In this document: positions 25,155-34,113 of the stretch, piece after piece | Numbering within the stretch: the stretch's first letter is position 1 | Layout: every line of letters begins with the position of its first letter | Position numbers and translations under genes: made by a program | The notes under the pieces: model-generated | What the model was told of the DNA's origin: nothing | What the model saw: the letters and a program-made list of their open reading frames with translations, nothing else | Databases searched by the model: none | DNA from: Actinomycetospora sp. NBRC 106375 | Lineage (GTDB): Bacteria > Actinomycetota > Actinomycetes > Mycobacteriales > Pseudonocardiaceae | Assembly (NCBI RefSeq): GCF_030269665.1 | Contig: NZ_BSTS01000016.1 | Span: 62,001 to 126,000, forward strand | Length of the DNA: 64,000 nt | Reading direction: 5' to 3'

Positions 25155-26621
25155 GTGAGCGGCGACGGTCAGCGCACGGACACCGGGTCGTCGTCCGCTG
25201 TTCGCCGGTGGACGCGCCGGGTGCTCGTGGTCGCCGTGGTCCTCGTCCTGATCGGCGGCCTCGGCGTCGGGCTCTCGCTCACCGCGCCGTCGGCGGCCCG
25301 CGCCGTCGGCCTGCCCACCTGGCTCGTCGGCGGCGCCGCCGCGGACCCGCCCGACCCCGCGACGCCCCGGCTGCAGCTCGCGGCGGCCGGCGCCGACGCG
25401 CCCGTGCCGACGCAGGACGGGCTCGCCACCGCCCTCGACGCCCGCGCCGCCGCGCTGGGCGACCTCACCGGCGCCGTCGTCGACCCCGCCACGAACACCA
25501 CGCTCTGGCAGCGCAAGCCCGACGAGGGCCAGGTCCCGGCGTCGGTGACCAAGGTGCTCACCACGTCCGCCGCGCTGCTGCGGCTCGACCCGACGATGCG
25601 GTGGACGACGAGCGTGGTCGCCGGGCCGACGCCGGACTCGGTCGTGTTGGTCGGCGGCGGCGACCCCACGCTCTCGTCGCTACCCGCGCCCCAGCAGTCG
25701 GTCTACCCCGACGCCGCGCGCCTCGACGACCTCGTCGCCGCGGTGGACGCCGCCCGTGCCGGGCAGCCGCCGGTGCGGCACGTCTACGTCGACGTCTCGC
25801 GCTACGAGAACGGCGGCGGCAACGGGCAGGCGGCCGGCTGGGACCCCGTCGACATCGCCGGCGGCAACTTCGCGCCGATCGTCCCCGTGATGCTCGACGG
25901 CGGCCGGGTCGACCCGACCGCCGTGGACGGCTCCCGCGTCGCCACCCCCGCCTCCGTCGCCGCCCGCGAGCTCGGCGTCCGCCTCACCCGCGGCGGGACG
26001 GCGCCGACCGTGACGATCGGGAACGCGCCGCCCGGGGCGCCGGTGCTCGGCGAGGTCCGGTCGCCGCCGGTCACCGAGCTCGTGCGCACCGCCCTGCAGA
26101 ACTCCGACAACGTGCTCGCCGAGGCGCTGGGCCGCGAGGTCGCGCGGACGGTCGGGGAGCCGACGACGTTCGAGGGCGCTGCCCGGGCCGTGACGCGGGT
26201 GCTGAACGACGCGCGGATCCCCACCACCGGCGTCGCGCTCTCCGACACCAGCGGGCTCTCGGTGAACGACCGCATCCCGGCCGGCGTCCTGGCGAACGTC
26301 CTGGCGCCCGCCGCGGCGCCGACCGGCCCCGACCCGCGCACCGCGACCCTGCGGCCCCTGCTCGACGGGCTGCCCGTGGCCGGGGGTGGCGGCACCCTCG
26401 CCGAGCGCTACCTCCCGGGCTCGGCGTCCGCCGACGGCCGGGGCTGGGTCCGGGCCAAGACCGGCACGCTCACCGCGGCCAACGCGCTGGCCGGCATCGT
26501 CGGCACCGAGGACGGGCGCACGCTCGTGTTCGCCTTCATGAGCAACGGCGCCGCACCGGGCACCGCGCCGCCGGGGCTCGACGCCCTGGCCACCTCGCTG
26601 CACGAGTGCGGGTGCCGCTGA
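25155..26621 (+). CDS. dacB: D-alanyl-D-alanine carboxypeptidase/endopeptidase (PBP4, DacB)
   Basis: 488 residues, GTG start with GTGAGGAGGGGGT region upstream. A membrane anchor or uncleaved signal spans about residues 23-45. The three penicillin-binding motifs are in order: SVTK (about residue 131, nucleophile Ser), SDN in LQNSDNVLAEALGR, and KTG in RAKTGTLTAANALAG. It trims peptidoglycan stem peptides outside the membrane. It heads the dacB-DUF2342-tilS-hpt run. Confidence 0.93.
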   Translation: MSGDGQRTDTGSSSAVRRWTRRVLVVAVVLVLIGGLGVGLSLTAPSAARAVGLPTWLVGGAAADPPDPATPRLQLAAAGADAPVPTQDGLATALDARAAALGDLTGAVVDPATNTTLWQRKPDEGQVPASVTKVLTTSAALLRLDPTMRWTTSVVAGPTPDSVVLVGGGDPTLSSLPAPQQSVYPDAARLDDLVAAVDAARAGQPPVRHVYVDVSRYENGGGNGQAAGWDPVDIAGGNFAPIVPVMLDGGRVDPTAVDGSRVATPASVAARELGVRLTRGGTAPTVTIGNAPPGAPVLGEVRSPPVTELVRTALQNSDNVLAEALGREVARTVGEPTTFEGAARAVTRVLNDARIPTTGVALSDTSGLSVNDRIPAGVLANVLAPAAAPTGPDPRTATLRPLLDGLPVAGGGGTLAERYLPGSASADGRGWVRAKTGTLTAANALAGIVGTEDGRTLVFAFMSNGAAPGTAPPGLDALATSLHECGCR

Positions 26622-26639
26622 GCGCCCGCTCACCACACG

Positions 26640-26645
26640 TACGGT
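26640..26645 (+). promoter_or_regulatory. -10-like TACGGT before the DUF2342 gene
   Basis: TACGGT ends 6 nt before a GTG at 26652 and 3 nt before a GTG at 26649. The spacing favours 26652 as a leaderless start, though the difference is one residue. Confidence 0.4.
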
Positions 26646-26648
26646 GGA

Positions 26649-27731
26649 GTGGTGGCCGTCGAAGTGACTTCCGCCGCCCCCCGTGGCGCGGGCATGCCCG
26701 TCGACTGGGACCTCGCCGCCGGCACCGGGGCCCGCCTCGTGCCCGCCGGGCCCGCGGTCACCCCCGCGCAGGCCGCCACCGAGGTGGCCCGCCTGCGCGA
26801 CGGCGCCCGGGTCTCCGAGCAGCACGTCCGCGCCCTCACCGGGCTCGGCGCCGGGCTGCCGGTGCCGGAGGCGGACGTCGTCGACCGGCCCGACTGGATC
26901 CGCTCCGCGGTCGACGGGATCGCCGCGCTGCTCGACGACGCGCCCGTGCCCCGCCCGCCGGACGGCCTCGTCGGCGACGCCGTCGGCCGCGTCACGCGCT
27001 CGGCCGCCGGCATCCAGATGGGCACGCTGCTGGCGTTCCTCGGCAGCCGGGTGCTCGGCCAGTACGACCCGTTCGGCGGCCCCGAACGCGCGGGCCGTCT
27101 CCTGCTCGTCGCGCCCAACGTCGTGGCCGCGCGGCAGGCGCTGGACGTCGACGCCGACGACTTCGCGCTGTGGGTCTGCCTGCACGAGGCCACCCACCGG
27201 CTCCAGTTCACCGCCGTGCCCTGGCTGCGCGACCACTTCCGCACCGAGGTGGCCGCCTTCGCCGGCGGGTTCGACCGCTCGGCCTCCGGCGCGGTCGACC
27301 GCCTGCCCGAGATCGTCAAGGCCGTGCGCCGCGACCCGCCGCGCGACGGGCTGGCGCTGGTCGAGATGTTCCAGGGCGCCGAGCAGCGGGCCGTGCTCGA
27401 CCGCCTGCTCGCCCTGACCACGCTGCTCGAGGGCCACGCGGAGCACGTCATGGACGCGGTCGGGCCAGCCGTCGTCCCGACGGTCGCCACCATCCGCGCG
27501 CGCTTCACCACCCGGCGCCGCGGCGGGAGCGTCCTCGACCGCCTGCTGCGCACGCTGCTCGGCGTCGACGCGAAGATCCGCCAGTACGAGCAGGGGCGCG
27601 TGTTCGTCGACCACGTCGTCGACCAGGTCGGACTGTCCGGCCTCAACGCCGTGTGGACCGCGCCGGAGACGCTGCCGCTGCGCGCCGAGATCACCGACCC
27701 GGACGCCTGGCTGCGCCGCGTCCACGCCTGA
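26649..27731 (+). CDS. Zinc-dependent metalloprotease-like protein (DUF2342)
   Basis: 360 residues. The zincin motif HEATH is in VCLHEATHRLQFTAVPWLRD (about residue 180), and a downstream Glu-rich helix contains EGHAEHVMDAV, the likely third ligand region. It belongs to the actinobacterial DUF2342 family (also annotated as F420-biosynthesis-associated), represented by Rv3626c in the same position. Substrate unknown. No signal peptide, so cytoplasmic. It lies between dacB and tilS. Confidence 0.85.
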   Translation: MVAVEVTSAAPRGAGMPVDWDLAAGTGARLVPAGPAVTPAQAATEVARLRDGARVSEQHVRALTGLGAGLPVPEADVVDRPDWIRSAVDGIAALLDDAPVPRPPDGLVGDAVGRVTRSAAGIQMGTLLAFLGSRVLGQYDPFGGPERAGRLLLVAPNVVAARQALDVDADDFALWVCLHEATHRLQFTAVPWLRDHFRTEVAAFAGGFDRSASGAVDRLPEIVKAVRRDPPRDGLALVEMFQGAEQRAVLDRLLALTTLLEGHAEHVMDAVGPAVVPTVATIRARFTTRRRGGSVLDRLLRTLLGVDAKIRQYEQGRVFVDHVVDQVGLSGLNAVWTAPETLPLRAEITDPDAWLRRVHA

Positions 27732-27744
27732 CCCGAGCCGGCCC

Positions 27745-28761
27745 GTGCGCGCGCCCGACCCCGTCGCCGAGGTTCGCCGGGCGGTGCGCGAGGTCCTGGT
27801 CGATGCAGCGAACGGGTATCTCGCTGCTTCTAGGCGTACGAAGTCCCCGTTGATCATCGCCTGTTCCGGCGGCGCGGACTCCCTCGCGCTGGCCGCGGCA
27901 GCGGTACACGTCGCGGACGGCCCGGTGCACGGGGTCGTCGTCGACCACCGGCTCCAGGACGGTTCGGGGGAGCGGGCGGAGCGGGCGGCGGCGCAGCTGC
28001 GGGATCTCGGCGCGGCGTCCGCGGACGTCGTCGGCGTCGACGTCGGGACCGACGGCGGGCCGGAGGCCGCGGCCCGGACGGCGCGCTACGACGCCCTGCG
28101 CGCGGCGTCGCGGGCGCGTGACGACGCCCCGGTGCTGCTCGGACACACCCTCGACGACCAGGCCGAGACCGTGCTCCTGGGTCTGGGCCGCGGGTCGGGC
28201 GCGCGGTCGCTGGCCGGGATGGCGGCGTGGGACCCGCCGTGGTGCCGCCCGCTGCTCGGCGTCCGTCGCGCGACGACGCGGGCCGCGTGCGCCGCCGCGC
28301 ACCTCACCCCGTGGGACGACCCCCACAACGAGGACCCACGGTTCACGCGGGTGCGGCTGCGCCGCGAGGTGCTGCCCCTGTTGGAGGAGGTCCTCGCCGG
28401 CGGTGTCGCGCCCGCGCTGGCCCGCACCGCGGCGCAGCTGGCCGACGACGACGCCGCGCTCTCGGCGCTCGCGAGCGTGCGCCTGGACACACTGGTCGAC
28501 GCCGCGGGCGGGCTCGACGCCGTCGCGCTCGTCACGGATCCGCCCGCGATCCGGCGTCGCGTGCTGCGGGCGTGGCTGGTGGGACGTGGGGTGCCGGAAT
28601 TGTCCGATGCCCACCTGCGCGCCGTGGACGGGCTCGTCGCCGCCTGGCGGGGGCAGGGCGCTCCGCCACTTCCCGGCGGGTTGGAGGTCGTCCGGGCGCA
28701 TGGGAAGCTGCACACGCTCCGGGCCCGCGGCCCGGCGCGACCCCTGCCACCCCACCGGTGA
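27745..28761 (+). CDS. tilS: tRNA(Ile)-lysidine synthetase with a repeat-derived N-terminal segment
   Basis: 338 residues, GTG start. It converts the wobble C of tRNA-Ile(CAU) to lysidine using ATP and lysine. The PP-loop SGGADS is at about residues 42-47 in [18 protein letters not shown]; later family blocks [20 protein letters not shown] and [17 protein letters not shown] are intact. Residues about 21-38 ([17 protein letters not shown]) are encoded by a 52-bp repeat present elsewhere in the window and replace the usual segment before the PP-loop. The frame stays open. Its stop overlaps a possible hpt start. Confidence 0.92.
   Translation: MRAPDPVAEVRRAVREVLVDAANGYLAASRRTKSPLIIACSGGADSLALAAAAVHVADGPVHGVVVDHRLQDGSGERAERAAAQLRDLGAASADVVGVDVGTDGGPEAAARTARYDALRAASRARDDAPVLLGHTLDDQAETVLLGLGRGSGARSLAGMAAWDPPWCRPLLGVRRATTRAACAAAHLTPWDDPHNEDPRFTRVRLRREVLPLLEEVLAGGVAPALARTAAQLADDDAALSALASVRLDTLVDAAGGLDAVALVTDPPAIRRRVLRAWLVGRGVPELSDAHLRAVDGLVAAWRGQGAPPLPGGLEVVRAHGKLHTLRARGPARPLPPHR
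27805..27856 (+). repeat. R2 repeat, copy 1, inside tilS (52 bp)
   Basis: 47 of 52 bases match the copy at 61013-61064, including an unbroken 27-base block at the left and 14 bases at the right. It contains a GCAGCGA...TCGCTGC hairpin and an AACGGG...CCCGTT pair. It is read in frame by tilS. Confidence 0.88.
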
Positions 28762-28775
28762 GGAGCACCGCAACG

Positions 28776-29321
28776 GTGTACGACGGCGACATCGCGTCCG
28801 TACTGATCACCGAGGAGCAGCTCCAGGGCAAGATCGCCGAGCTCGCCGCGCAGATCGCCGACGACTACGGCGAGAGCGACCAGGACCTCGTCCTCGTCGG
28901 CGTCCTCAAGGGCGCGGTGATGTTCATGACGGACCTCGCCCGCCGGCTCCCGATGCCCACGCAGCTCGAGTTCATGGCGGTGAGCTCGTACGGGTCGTCG
29001 ACGTCGTCCTCGGGGGTCGTGCGCATCCTCAAGGACCTCGACCGCGACATCTCCGGACGTCGCGTGCTCATCGTCGAGGACATCATCGACTCCGGACTCA
29101 CCCTGTCCTGGCTGCGCAAGAACCTGGAGTCGCGCGGGCCGGCCTCCCTCGAGGTCGTCACGCTCCTGCGCAAGCCCGAGGCGGCCAAGCTCGACGTGGA
29201 CGTCGCCTACGTCGGCTTCGACATCCCGAACGAGTTCGTCGTCGGCTTCGGCCTCGACTACGCCGAGCGTTACCGCGACCTGCCCTACATCGGGACGCTC
29301 GACCCGCGCGTCTACGCGTGA
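28776..29321 (+). CDS. hpt: Hypoxanthine phosphoribosyltransferase
   Basis: 181 residues from the GTG at 28776 ([17 protein letters not shown]), with GAGGAG ten nt upstream inside the tilS end; a GTG at 28758 overlapping the tilS stop would add six residues. The PRPP-binding motif [17 protein letters not shown] is clear, as is [16 protein letters not shown]. It salvages hypoxanthine/guanine to IMP/GMP. The tilS-hpt pairing is conserved in actinobacteria; here ftsH is separated from it by 6.5 kb of inserted genes. Confidence 0.95.
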   Translation: MYDGDIASVLITEEQLQGKIAELAAQIADDYGESDQDLVLVGVLKGAVMFMTDLARRLPMPTQLEFMAVSSYGSSTSSSGVVRILKDLDRDISGRRVLIVEDIIDSGLTLSWLRKNLESRGPASLEVVTLLRKPEAAKLDVDVAYVGFDIPNEFVVGFGLDYAERYRDLPYIGTLDPRVYA

Positions 29322-29337
29322 TCACTGAACGATCACT
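29319..29337 (+). repeat. Direct repeat GATCACT-GAAC-GATCACT at the hpt stop
   Basis: Two GATCACT copies 4 nt apart overlap the hpt stop codon. TGATCACTGAACG here matches TGATCACCGAACG at the right end of R2 copy 2 (61059-61071) at 12 of 13 bases. Confidence 0.5.
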
Positions 29338-29380
29338 CATCTGACACGGCCCCGGGCGCAGCGGCCGAGTGAGGTGCCGC

Positions 29381-29386
29381 TACCGT
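29381..29386 (+). promoter_or_regulatory. -10-like TACCGT for the export operon
   Basis: TACCGT ends 7 nt before the ATG at 29394, the leaderless spacing seen elsewhere. No clear -35. Confidence 0.45.
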
Positions 29387-29393
29387 CCGCCAC

Positions 29394-31073
29394 ATGGCCG
29401 GTGCGCGTCGCTCTCTGTGGCTCGTCAACGGGCTGATCGTGCTGGTCGTGCTGCTCGCGGCCGGTGGGACGGTGTACGCCCTGACGGGCAGCGGCGGCAC
29501 CGCCGACCAAGGGCTGCGCACGACCCCGGTGGGACGCGGCACGGTCACCCAGACCGTGACGGCCTCCGGTGCGGTCACCAGCGCGCGCGGCTCCACGCTG
29601 AACTTCGCGAGCAGCGGTCGGGTCGAGGACGTCCGTGTCAAGCTCGGCGACACCGTCACGGCGGGCGAGATCGTCGCGACCCTCGATCCGGAGTACGCCG
29701 ACGCCAACCTCGACGCCGCCCGGGCGCAGCGGGATTCCGCGCGCCAGCAGTTGGCCGATGCGCGCGAGGCGCGGGACAACCCGACGACGACCGCCGCAAC
29801 CCAGGCGCCGGCCGCGGGGGCGCAGGCGGGAGGGACGACGGGCACGGCGACGGGGAACCAGCCGGGTGCCGTCACGCAGCCTGGAGCGGCGCAGCCTGCC
29901 CAGCCGGCCGCGCCGGCACAGCCGGGCCAGGCGCAGCCTGCACCAGGCCAGTCCCAGCCGCACCCGGCCCAACAACAGCCCCAGCAACAGGGCGCGCCGC
30001 TCGTCGAGATCAACAGGTTCTCCTCCGGCGCGGCCGCCCAGCCCCAGGCCGCCGATCCCACGCCGACGCCCACGCCCGGAGCCGGCTCCGGATCGACGGG
30101 CACGAGCGGCGGTTCCGCGGGCGCGGGTGGCGGCGCCGCGACGACGCCCGAGGGCCAGGTGGCCTCCGCCGAGGCGTCGCTCGCGCAAGCCGAGGCGTCG
30201 GTCATCCAGGCCGAGCAGTCGGCGGAGAACCTCGAGCTCTCGTCGCCGCAGGACGGCACGGTGGTCAGTCTCGACATCGGTCCGGGGCAGCTGGTGCCCG
30301 CCGGCGGCACGACGAGCAGTTCGACGACGTCGGGCAACCCGACCGGCGGCACGCTCCCCGACGGCACCGCCGCGGGCGGGGGCGCCGCCGCCTCGAGCGG
30401 CGCGAGCGGCGGCTCCGCGGCGTCGTCCGGTGCGGCCGCGGGCGGCGGCTCGGGCGCGGCGTCGGGCGGCGGGACGACCGTCACCGGCACGCCGACGACG
30501 CCCGCCGCGATGACTGTGCTCGACCTCTCGTCGCTGCAGATCCGCGCCGACGTGCCCGAGCTCGACGTGGGGCGCCTCGCCGCCGGCCAGGCGGTGGCCG
30601 TGTCGGTCAACGCGCTGCCGGGGCAGTCGCTCCCGGGTGTCGTGAGCAGCGTCGACCTCCTGCCCGGGACGGGGACGTCCGTGCAGTACGGCACGAACGT
30701 CGCCCTCACGGGGCTCCCGCCGAACCTCCGTCCCGGGATGTCGGCGAGCGTGGCGGTCGACGTGGCCCAGGCTCCGAACGTGCTGTTCCTGCCGTCGGCG
30801 GCCATCACGCCGACCGGCGGCGCGGGCGCGACGTCGGGCACCGTGCAGGTCCTCGGTCCCGACGGCGTCCCCCAGGCCCGGACGGTCGGGCTGGGCCTGA
30901 GCTCGGACACCACCACGGAGATCCGCTCCGGGCTCGCGCCCGGCGAGCTCGTCGTGCTGCCCGGCGCGACCGCGGAGATCGTCCCGGGGCAGGGCCCGCC
31001 GGGCCAGCAGCGCAACGGCGGCAACGGCGGCAACGGCGGCGGGAACCGCTCCGGGGGCGGCGGCGGCGGATGA
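29394..31073 (+). CDS. Periplasmic-adaptor-like (HlyD/MacA) protein with long low-complexity insert
   Basis: 559 residues. One N-terminal membrane helix (about 8-30) places the rest outside. The lipoyl half VTQTVTASGAVTSARGSTLNF and GRVEDVRVKLGDTVTAGEIV is at 45-95, and its partner ASVIQAEQSAENLELSSPQDGTV is near 265-285 (both stretches split in the family by a helical hairpin). Between them lies about 130 residues of Gln/Pro/Ala/Gly-rich sequence in place of a regular coiled coil. The beta-barrel domain is at about 380-480, then a Gly/Asn-rich tail. It would link the MacB-like permease to the cell envelope. Confidence 0.83.
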   Translation: MAGARRSLWLVNGLIVLVVLLAAGGTVYALTGSGGTADQGLRTTPVGRGTVTQTVTASGAVTSARGSTLNFASSGRVEDVRVKLGDTVTAGEIVATLDPEYADANLDAARAQRDSARQQLADAREARDNPTTTAATQAPAAGAQAGGTTGTATGNQPGAVTQPGAAQPAQPAAPAQPGQAQPAPGQSQPHPAQQQPQQQGAPLVEINRFSSGAAAQPQAADPTPTPTPGAGSGSTGTSGGSAGAGGGAATTPEGQVASAEASLAQAEASVIQAEQSAENLELSSPQDGTVVSLDIGPGQLVPAGGTTSSSTTSGNPTGGTLPDGTAAGGGAAASSGASGGSAASSGAAAGGGSGAASGGGTTVTGTPTTPAAMTVLDLSSLQIRADVPELDVGRLAAGQAVAVSVNALPGQSLPGVVSSVDLLPGTGTSVQYGTNVALTGLPPNLRPGMSASVAVDVAQAPNVLFLPSAAITPTGGAGATSGTVQVLGPDGVPQARTVGLGLSSDTTTEIRSGLAPGELVVLPGATAEIVPGQGPPGQQRNGGNGGNGGGNRSGGGGGG

Positions 31074-31804
31074 CGTCGCCCGACGAGTCGGGCCCCGGGG
31101 CAGGCCAGACCCTCGCGGTGGAGCACGTCATCGACGTCCGCGGTCTCTCCAAGGTCTACGGCGAGGGCGACACCGCGGTCCACGCACTCCGGGACGTCGA
31201 CCTCACCGTGCGGCGCGGCGAGTACGTCGCCGTGATCGGGCAGTCCGGGTCGGGGAAGTCGACGCTGCTCAACATGCTCGGCTGCCTCGATGCGCCGAGC
31301 TCGGGGCGCTACCTGCTCGAGGGCCTCGACGTCGCGTACCTCGACGAGCGCCAGCAGGCCGTGCTCCGGAACCGCCAGATCGGCTTCATCTTCCAGGCGT
31401 TCAACCTCATCCCGCGCACGAACGCGCTGGCCCAGGTCGAGCTGCCCCTCGTGTACGCGGGGGTCGGGCGACGGGTCCGGCGGGAGCGGGCGGAGGCGGC
31501 GCTCGCGCTGGTCGGGCTCTCCGAGCGCGCCGACCACCGCCCCAACCAGCTCTCCGGCGGCCAGCAGCAGCGGGTGGCGGTGGCACGGGCCCTCGTCACC
31601 GGCCCGGCGCTGCTGCTCGCGGACGAACCCACCGGCAACCTCGACTCGACGAGCACCGGCGACGTCCTGGCCCTCTTCGACCGCCTGCACGCGGCCGGGC
31701 GCACGATCGTGCTGATCACCCACGACGACGAGGTCGCGGCGCGGGCCGAGCGCGTCGTCGTCGTCACCGACGGGCGGCTGCACGAGGTCGGGGTCCCCGG
31801 GTGA
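31070..31804 (+). CDS. MacB-type ABC transporter ATP-binding protein
   Basis: 244 residues; ATG overlaps the adaptor stop (ATGA). Walker A GQSGSGKSTLLNMLGCLDAP, Q-loop FIFQAFNLIPRTNALAQVEL, signature LSGGQQQRVAVARAL, Walker B LLLADEPTGNLDS and the H-loop LITHDDEVA are all intact. It belongs to the LolD/MacB/FtsE group that powers mechanotransmission permeases. Confidence 0.95.
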   Translation: MTSPDESGPGAGQTLAVEHVIDVRGLSKVYGEGDTAVHALRDVDLTVRRGEYVAVIGQSGSGKSTLLNMLGCLDAPSSGRYLLEGLDVAYLDERQQAVLRNRQIGFIFQAFNLIPRTNALAQVELPLVYAGVGRRVRRERAEAALALVGLSERADHRPNQLSGGQQQRVAVARALVTGPALLLADEPTGNLDSTSTGDVLALFDRLHAAGRTIVLITHDDEVAARAERVVVVTDGRLHEVGVPG

Positions 31805-33009
31805 GCCTCGTCGAGATCGTCCGCTTCGCGCTGCGCGGACTGTGGGCCAACCGGCTGCGCTCGCTGCTGACGATGCTCGGGATCATCATCGGGATCGCGG
31901 CCGTCATCCTGCTGACCGCGCTGGGCAACGGGGCCTCGCAGTACATCCAGAGCCAGATCGCGGGCCTCGGCGCCAACAGCATCACCGTCCTCCCGCGCCA
32001 GCCCCCGCAGAGCGCCGGCACCGACGGGCGGCCGCTCACGACCGCCGACGTGGACGCGCTCTCCGACCCCCAGGGCGCGCCGGACATCGCATCGGTCTCC
32101 GGCGTCGTCACCTCGTCGGTGACGGTGGACGCGGGCCGGGCGAGCAGCGGCGCGACGATCGTCGGTAGCACCCCGTCGTACTTCCCGGGCGCCAACGTTC
32201 AGATCGCCACGGGCCGCGCCTACACCGAGGCCGACGTCGCGGCCGGGCGCAAGGTCGCGCTGCTGGGCGCCACCGTCGTCGAGGACCTCTTCGGCGTGGG
32301 TGCCGACCCCGTCGGCCGCACGGTGCTCGTGAACGGCGTGCCGTTCGACGTCATCGGGACGCTGGTCCCGTCCGGTAACGGGGGCGGGCTCTCGAACCCG
32401 GACGAGAACGTGCTCACGCCGCTGACCGCGGTCCAGGGATCGCTCACGGGGTTCGGCGACCTCAGCCAGATCGTGGTCCAGGCCCGCTCCACGGAGGGGC
32501 AGGCCGCCGCCGAGACCGAGGTCAACTCGATCCTCGACCGCCGGCACGGGATCGACAACGCGGACGACCGGGACTACCAGGTGATCAGCGCCCGGCAGCT
32601 CGCCGACGTCCTCGACCAGACCCTCGGGGCCTTCACCCTGCTGCTCGCCGCGATCGCGGCGATCTCGCTGGTGGTCGGGGGCATCGGGATCACGAACATC
32701 ATGCTCGTGTCGGTCACCGAACGGACCCGCGAGATCGGCATCCGGAAGGCCCTCGGCGCCCCGCCGTCGGCGATCCTCGGCCAGTTCCTCGTCGAGTCGA
32801 TCATCCTCAGCCTCGTCGGTGGCGCGATCGGTGTCGCCGTCGGCTACGCCGGCACGCTCGTGCCGCTCGGTGACTTCCGCCCCGTCGTGCTGCCCTCCGC
32901 CGTCGTCGCCGCGGTCGCCGTGTCGGCGGCCATCGGCATCTTCTTCGGCGCCTACCCCGCCCGCCGGGCCGCACGGCTGCGGCCCATCGACGCCCTGCGT
33001 CGCGAGTGA
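31801..33009 (+). CDS. MacB-type ABC permease (FtsX domain)
   Basis: 402 residues; GTG overlaps the ATPase stop. Helix 1 at about 20-45 (LTMLGIIIGIAAVILLTALG), a large extracytoplasmic MacB core domain (46-270), then three helices with the FtsX signature GGIGITNIMLVSVTERTREIG split over helix 2 and its loop, and PARRAARLRPIDALRRE at the end. With the adaptor and ATPase it forms a complete MacAB-like exporter. Substrate could be a peptide, antibiotic or lipoprotein. Confidence 0.93.
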   Translation: MSLVEIVRFALRGLWANRLRSLLTMLGIIIGIAAVILLTALGNGASQYIQSQIAGLGANSITVLPRQPPQSAGTDGRPLTTADVDALSDPQGAPDIASVSGVVTSSVTVDAGRASSGATIVGSTPSYFPGANVQIATGRAYTEADVAAGRKVALLGATVVEDLFGVGADPVGRTVLVNGVPFDVIGTLVPSGNGGGLSNPDENVLTPLTAVQGSLTGFGDLSQIVVQARSTEGQAAAETEVNSILDRRHGIDNADDRDYQVISARQLADVLDQTLGAFTLLLAAIAAISLVVGGIGITNIMLVSVTERTREIGIRKALGAPPSAILGQFLVESIILSLVGGAIGVAVGYAGTLVPLGDFRPVVLPSAVVAAVAVSAAIGIFFGAYPARRAARLRPIDALRRE

Positions 33010-33032
33010 GCCCCGCGACCTCGGGAGGACCC

Positions 33033-33776
33033 GTGAACCAGCCCAGCGACGCCGACGGCAGCGACGCGACGTCCGCCGCCGACGCCCCGGACGCCCAGCC
33101 CACCCGCGAGCAGCCGGCGGCGTCGTCGACGGGCTCATCCGGGACAGAGGCGCCCGGCAACCCGTCGTCCGGCACCCCGTCATCGGGGAGCGCGTCGTCC
33201 GGCACCGCCTCGTCCGGTGCCGCGTCGTCGTCGCCGGAGTCCGACGGAGCGGTGACCGACCGCTTCCCGGTGCCCCCGCCCCCGGCCCGGCGGTCGGCGC
33301 CCGCACCGTCGCCCCGACCCTCCGCGCCCGACGGGCCGCGCACCTCGCAGGACCGTGCCGCGGAGGTCCTCGACCGCCCCGTGGACGACATGGACCTCGC
33401 GACGCGCCTGCGCCGTCCCGGCCTCGCGCGCTCGACCCGGATCCTGCTGCTCGTGCTCGGCGCCGTCGCGTGCCTCGCGATCGGGACGTTCATCGGCCGG
33501 GCGACGGCCCCGGACACCGGCCCGGGCTCCGTGCCCGACGTCCTCGGCGTCGTCGAGTCCGTCCAGCCCACGGGCGGCGGCTTCCCGATCGTCACGGTGC
33601 GCGCGGGGGACGGCACCCAGTCGGTGCTGCGGACGACGGCGGGCACCGACGTCGCCGTGCCCCGCCCCGGCGGGCCCGCGGGGTTGCGTCCCGGCCAGCA
33701 GGTCACCGTGCACGCCGAGCGTGGCGCCGACGGCGCGGTCACCGCCGTGCGCGTCGACGTCCCGGCGGGCTCCTGA
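33033..33776 (+). CDS. Single-pass membrane protein with disordered N-terminus and small outer domain
   Basis: About 247 residues from the GTG at 33033, which has GGGAGG five nt upstream; a GTG at 33006 overlaps the permease stop and is the other choice. Residues 1-130 are Ser/Thr/Ala/Pro-rich with Gly-Ser-Ser repeats. A membrane helix (about 146-166, ILLLVLGAVACLAIGTFIG) leads to an outer domain with VVESVQPTGGGFPIVTVRAG and LRPGQQVTVHAERG, resembling DUF5666-like small beta domains. It is the last gene of the export operon and may be an accessory to it. Confidence 0.75.
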   Translation: MNQPSDADGSDATSAADAPDAQPTREQPAASSTGSSGTEAPGNPSSGTPSSGSASSGTASSGAASSSPESDGAVTDRFPVPPPPARRSAPAPSPRPSAPDGPRTSQDRAAEVLDRPVDDMDLATRLRRPGLARSTRILLLVLGAVACLAIGTFIGRATAPDTGPGSVPDVLGVVESVQPTGGGFPIVTVRAGDGTQSVLRTTAGTDVAVPRPGGPAGLRPGQQVTVHAERGADGAVTAVRVDVPAGS

Positions 33777-33791
33777 CGCCTCGCCGTCGGG

Positions 33792-33843
33792 GGAGCGGGG
33801 GACGCCTGACTGCGCCAGACGCAGCGAAGGCGCCCCTCGCTCC
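33792..33843. repeat. R3 palindromic repeat, diverged copy
   Basis: GGAGCG...CGCTCC ends with GACGCAGCGAAGGCGCCCCT inside, similar to the tandem units at 43762-43964. It follows the stop of the export operon by 16 bp, a position suited to a terminator. Confidence 0.7.
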
Positions 33844-33886
33844 GGACGACCCACGGCGCCGCCGCCCCGCCCGAGCACGCCGCGCC

Positions 33887-33945
33887 GCGAGAAGCACGTT
33901 CCGCATGATCGACGGGCTCCGCAGCCTGCGGAACGTGCCCCTCGC
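33887..33945. terminator. Long hairpin, arms GCACGTTCCGCA/TGCGGAACGTGC
   Basis: Perfect 12-bp arms at 33894-33905 and 33927-33938, extended by GCGAG/CTCGC after a small bulge; 21-nt loop. Could be a terminator for the upstream operon or a processed stem. Confidence 0.55.
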
Positions 33946-34101
33946 GCGCCCCGCGGCGTCCCTCGCGGCGGTGATCCGTCCGAGATGGTGGATTTCCTGA
34001 TGTCTGATGTCGGCGTCTCGCCTCCGGCGCCGCAGCTCCGCTCCAGCTGCGTGCCGCGGGTGTCCGCCACGCTGATCCACCCCGGCGCGCCCCGTCCCCG
34101 C

Positions 34102-34107
34102 TAACCT
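34102..34107 (+). promoter_or_regulatory. -10-like TAACCT for the HerA-type gene
   Basis: TAACCT ends 6 nt before the GTG at 34114, the leaderless spacing. No clear -35. Confidence 0.45.
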
Positions 34108-34113
34108 GCCCCC

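Larger units (their letters stand above)
33777..34113. other. Intergenic region of 337 bp with two palindromes
   Basis: No gene seen. It holds one R3-type repeat, a 12-bp-arm hairpin and, at its end, the promoter-like box of the HerA-type gene. Short antisense frames through it have no family features. Confidence 0.6.

Noticed and set aside
29333-31783. 816-residue minus-strand frame, Pro/Ala-rich
   Set aside because: Antisense to the adaptor and ABC ATPase, which have intact motifs and overlapping starts.
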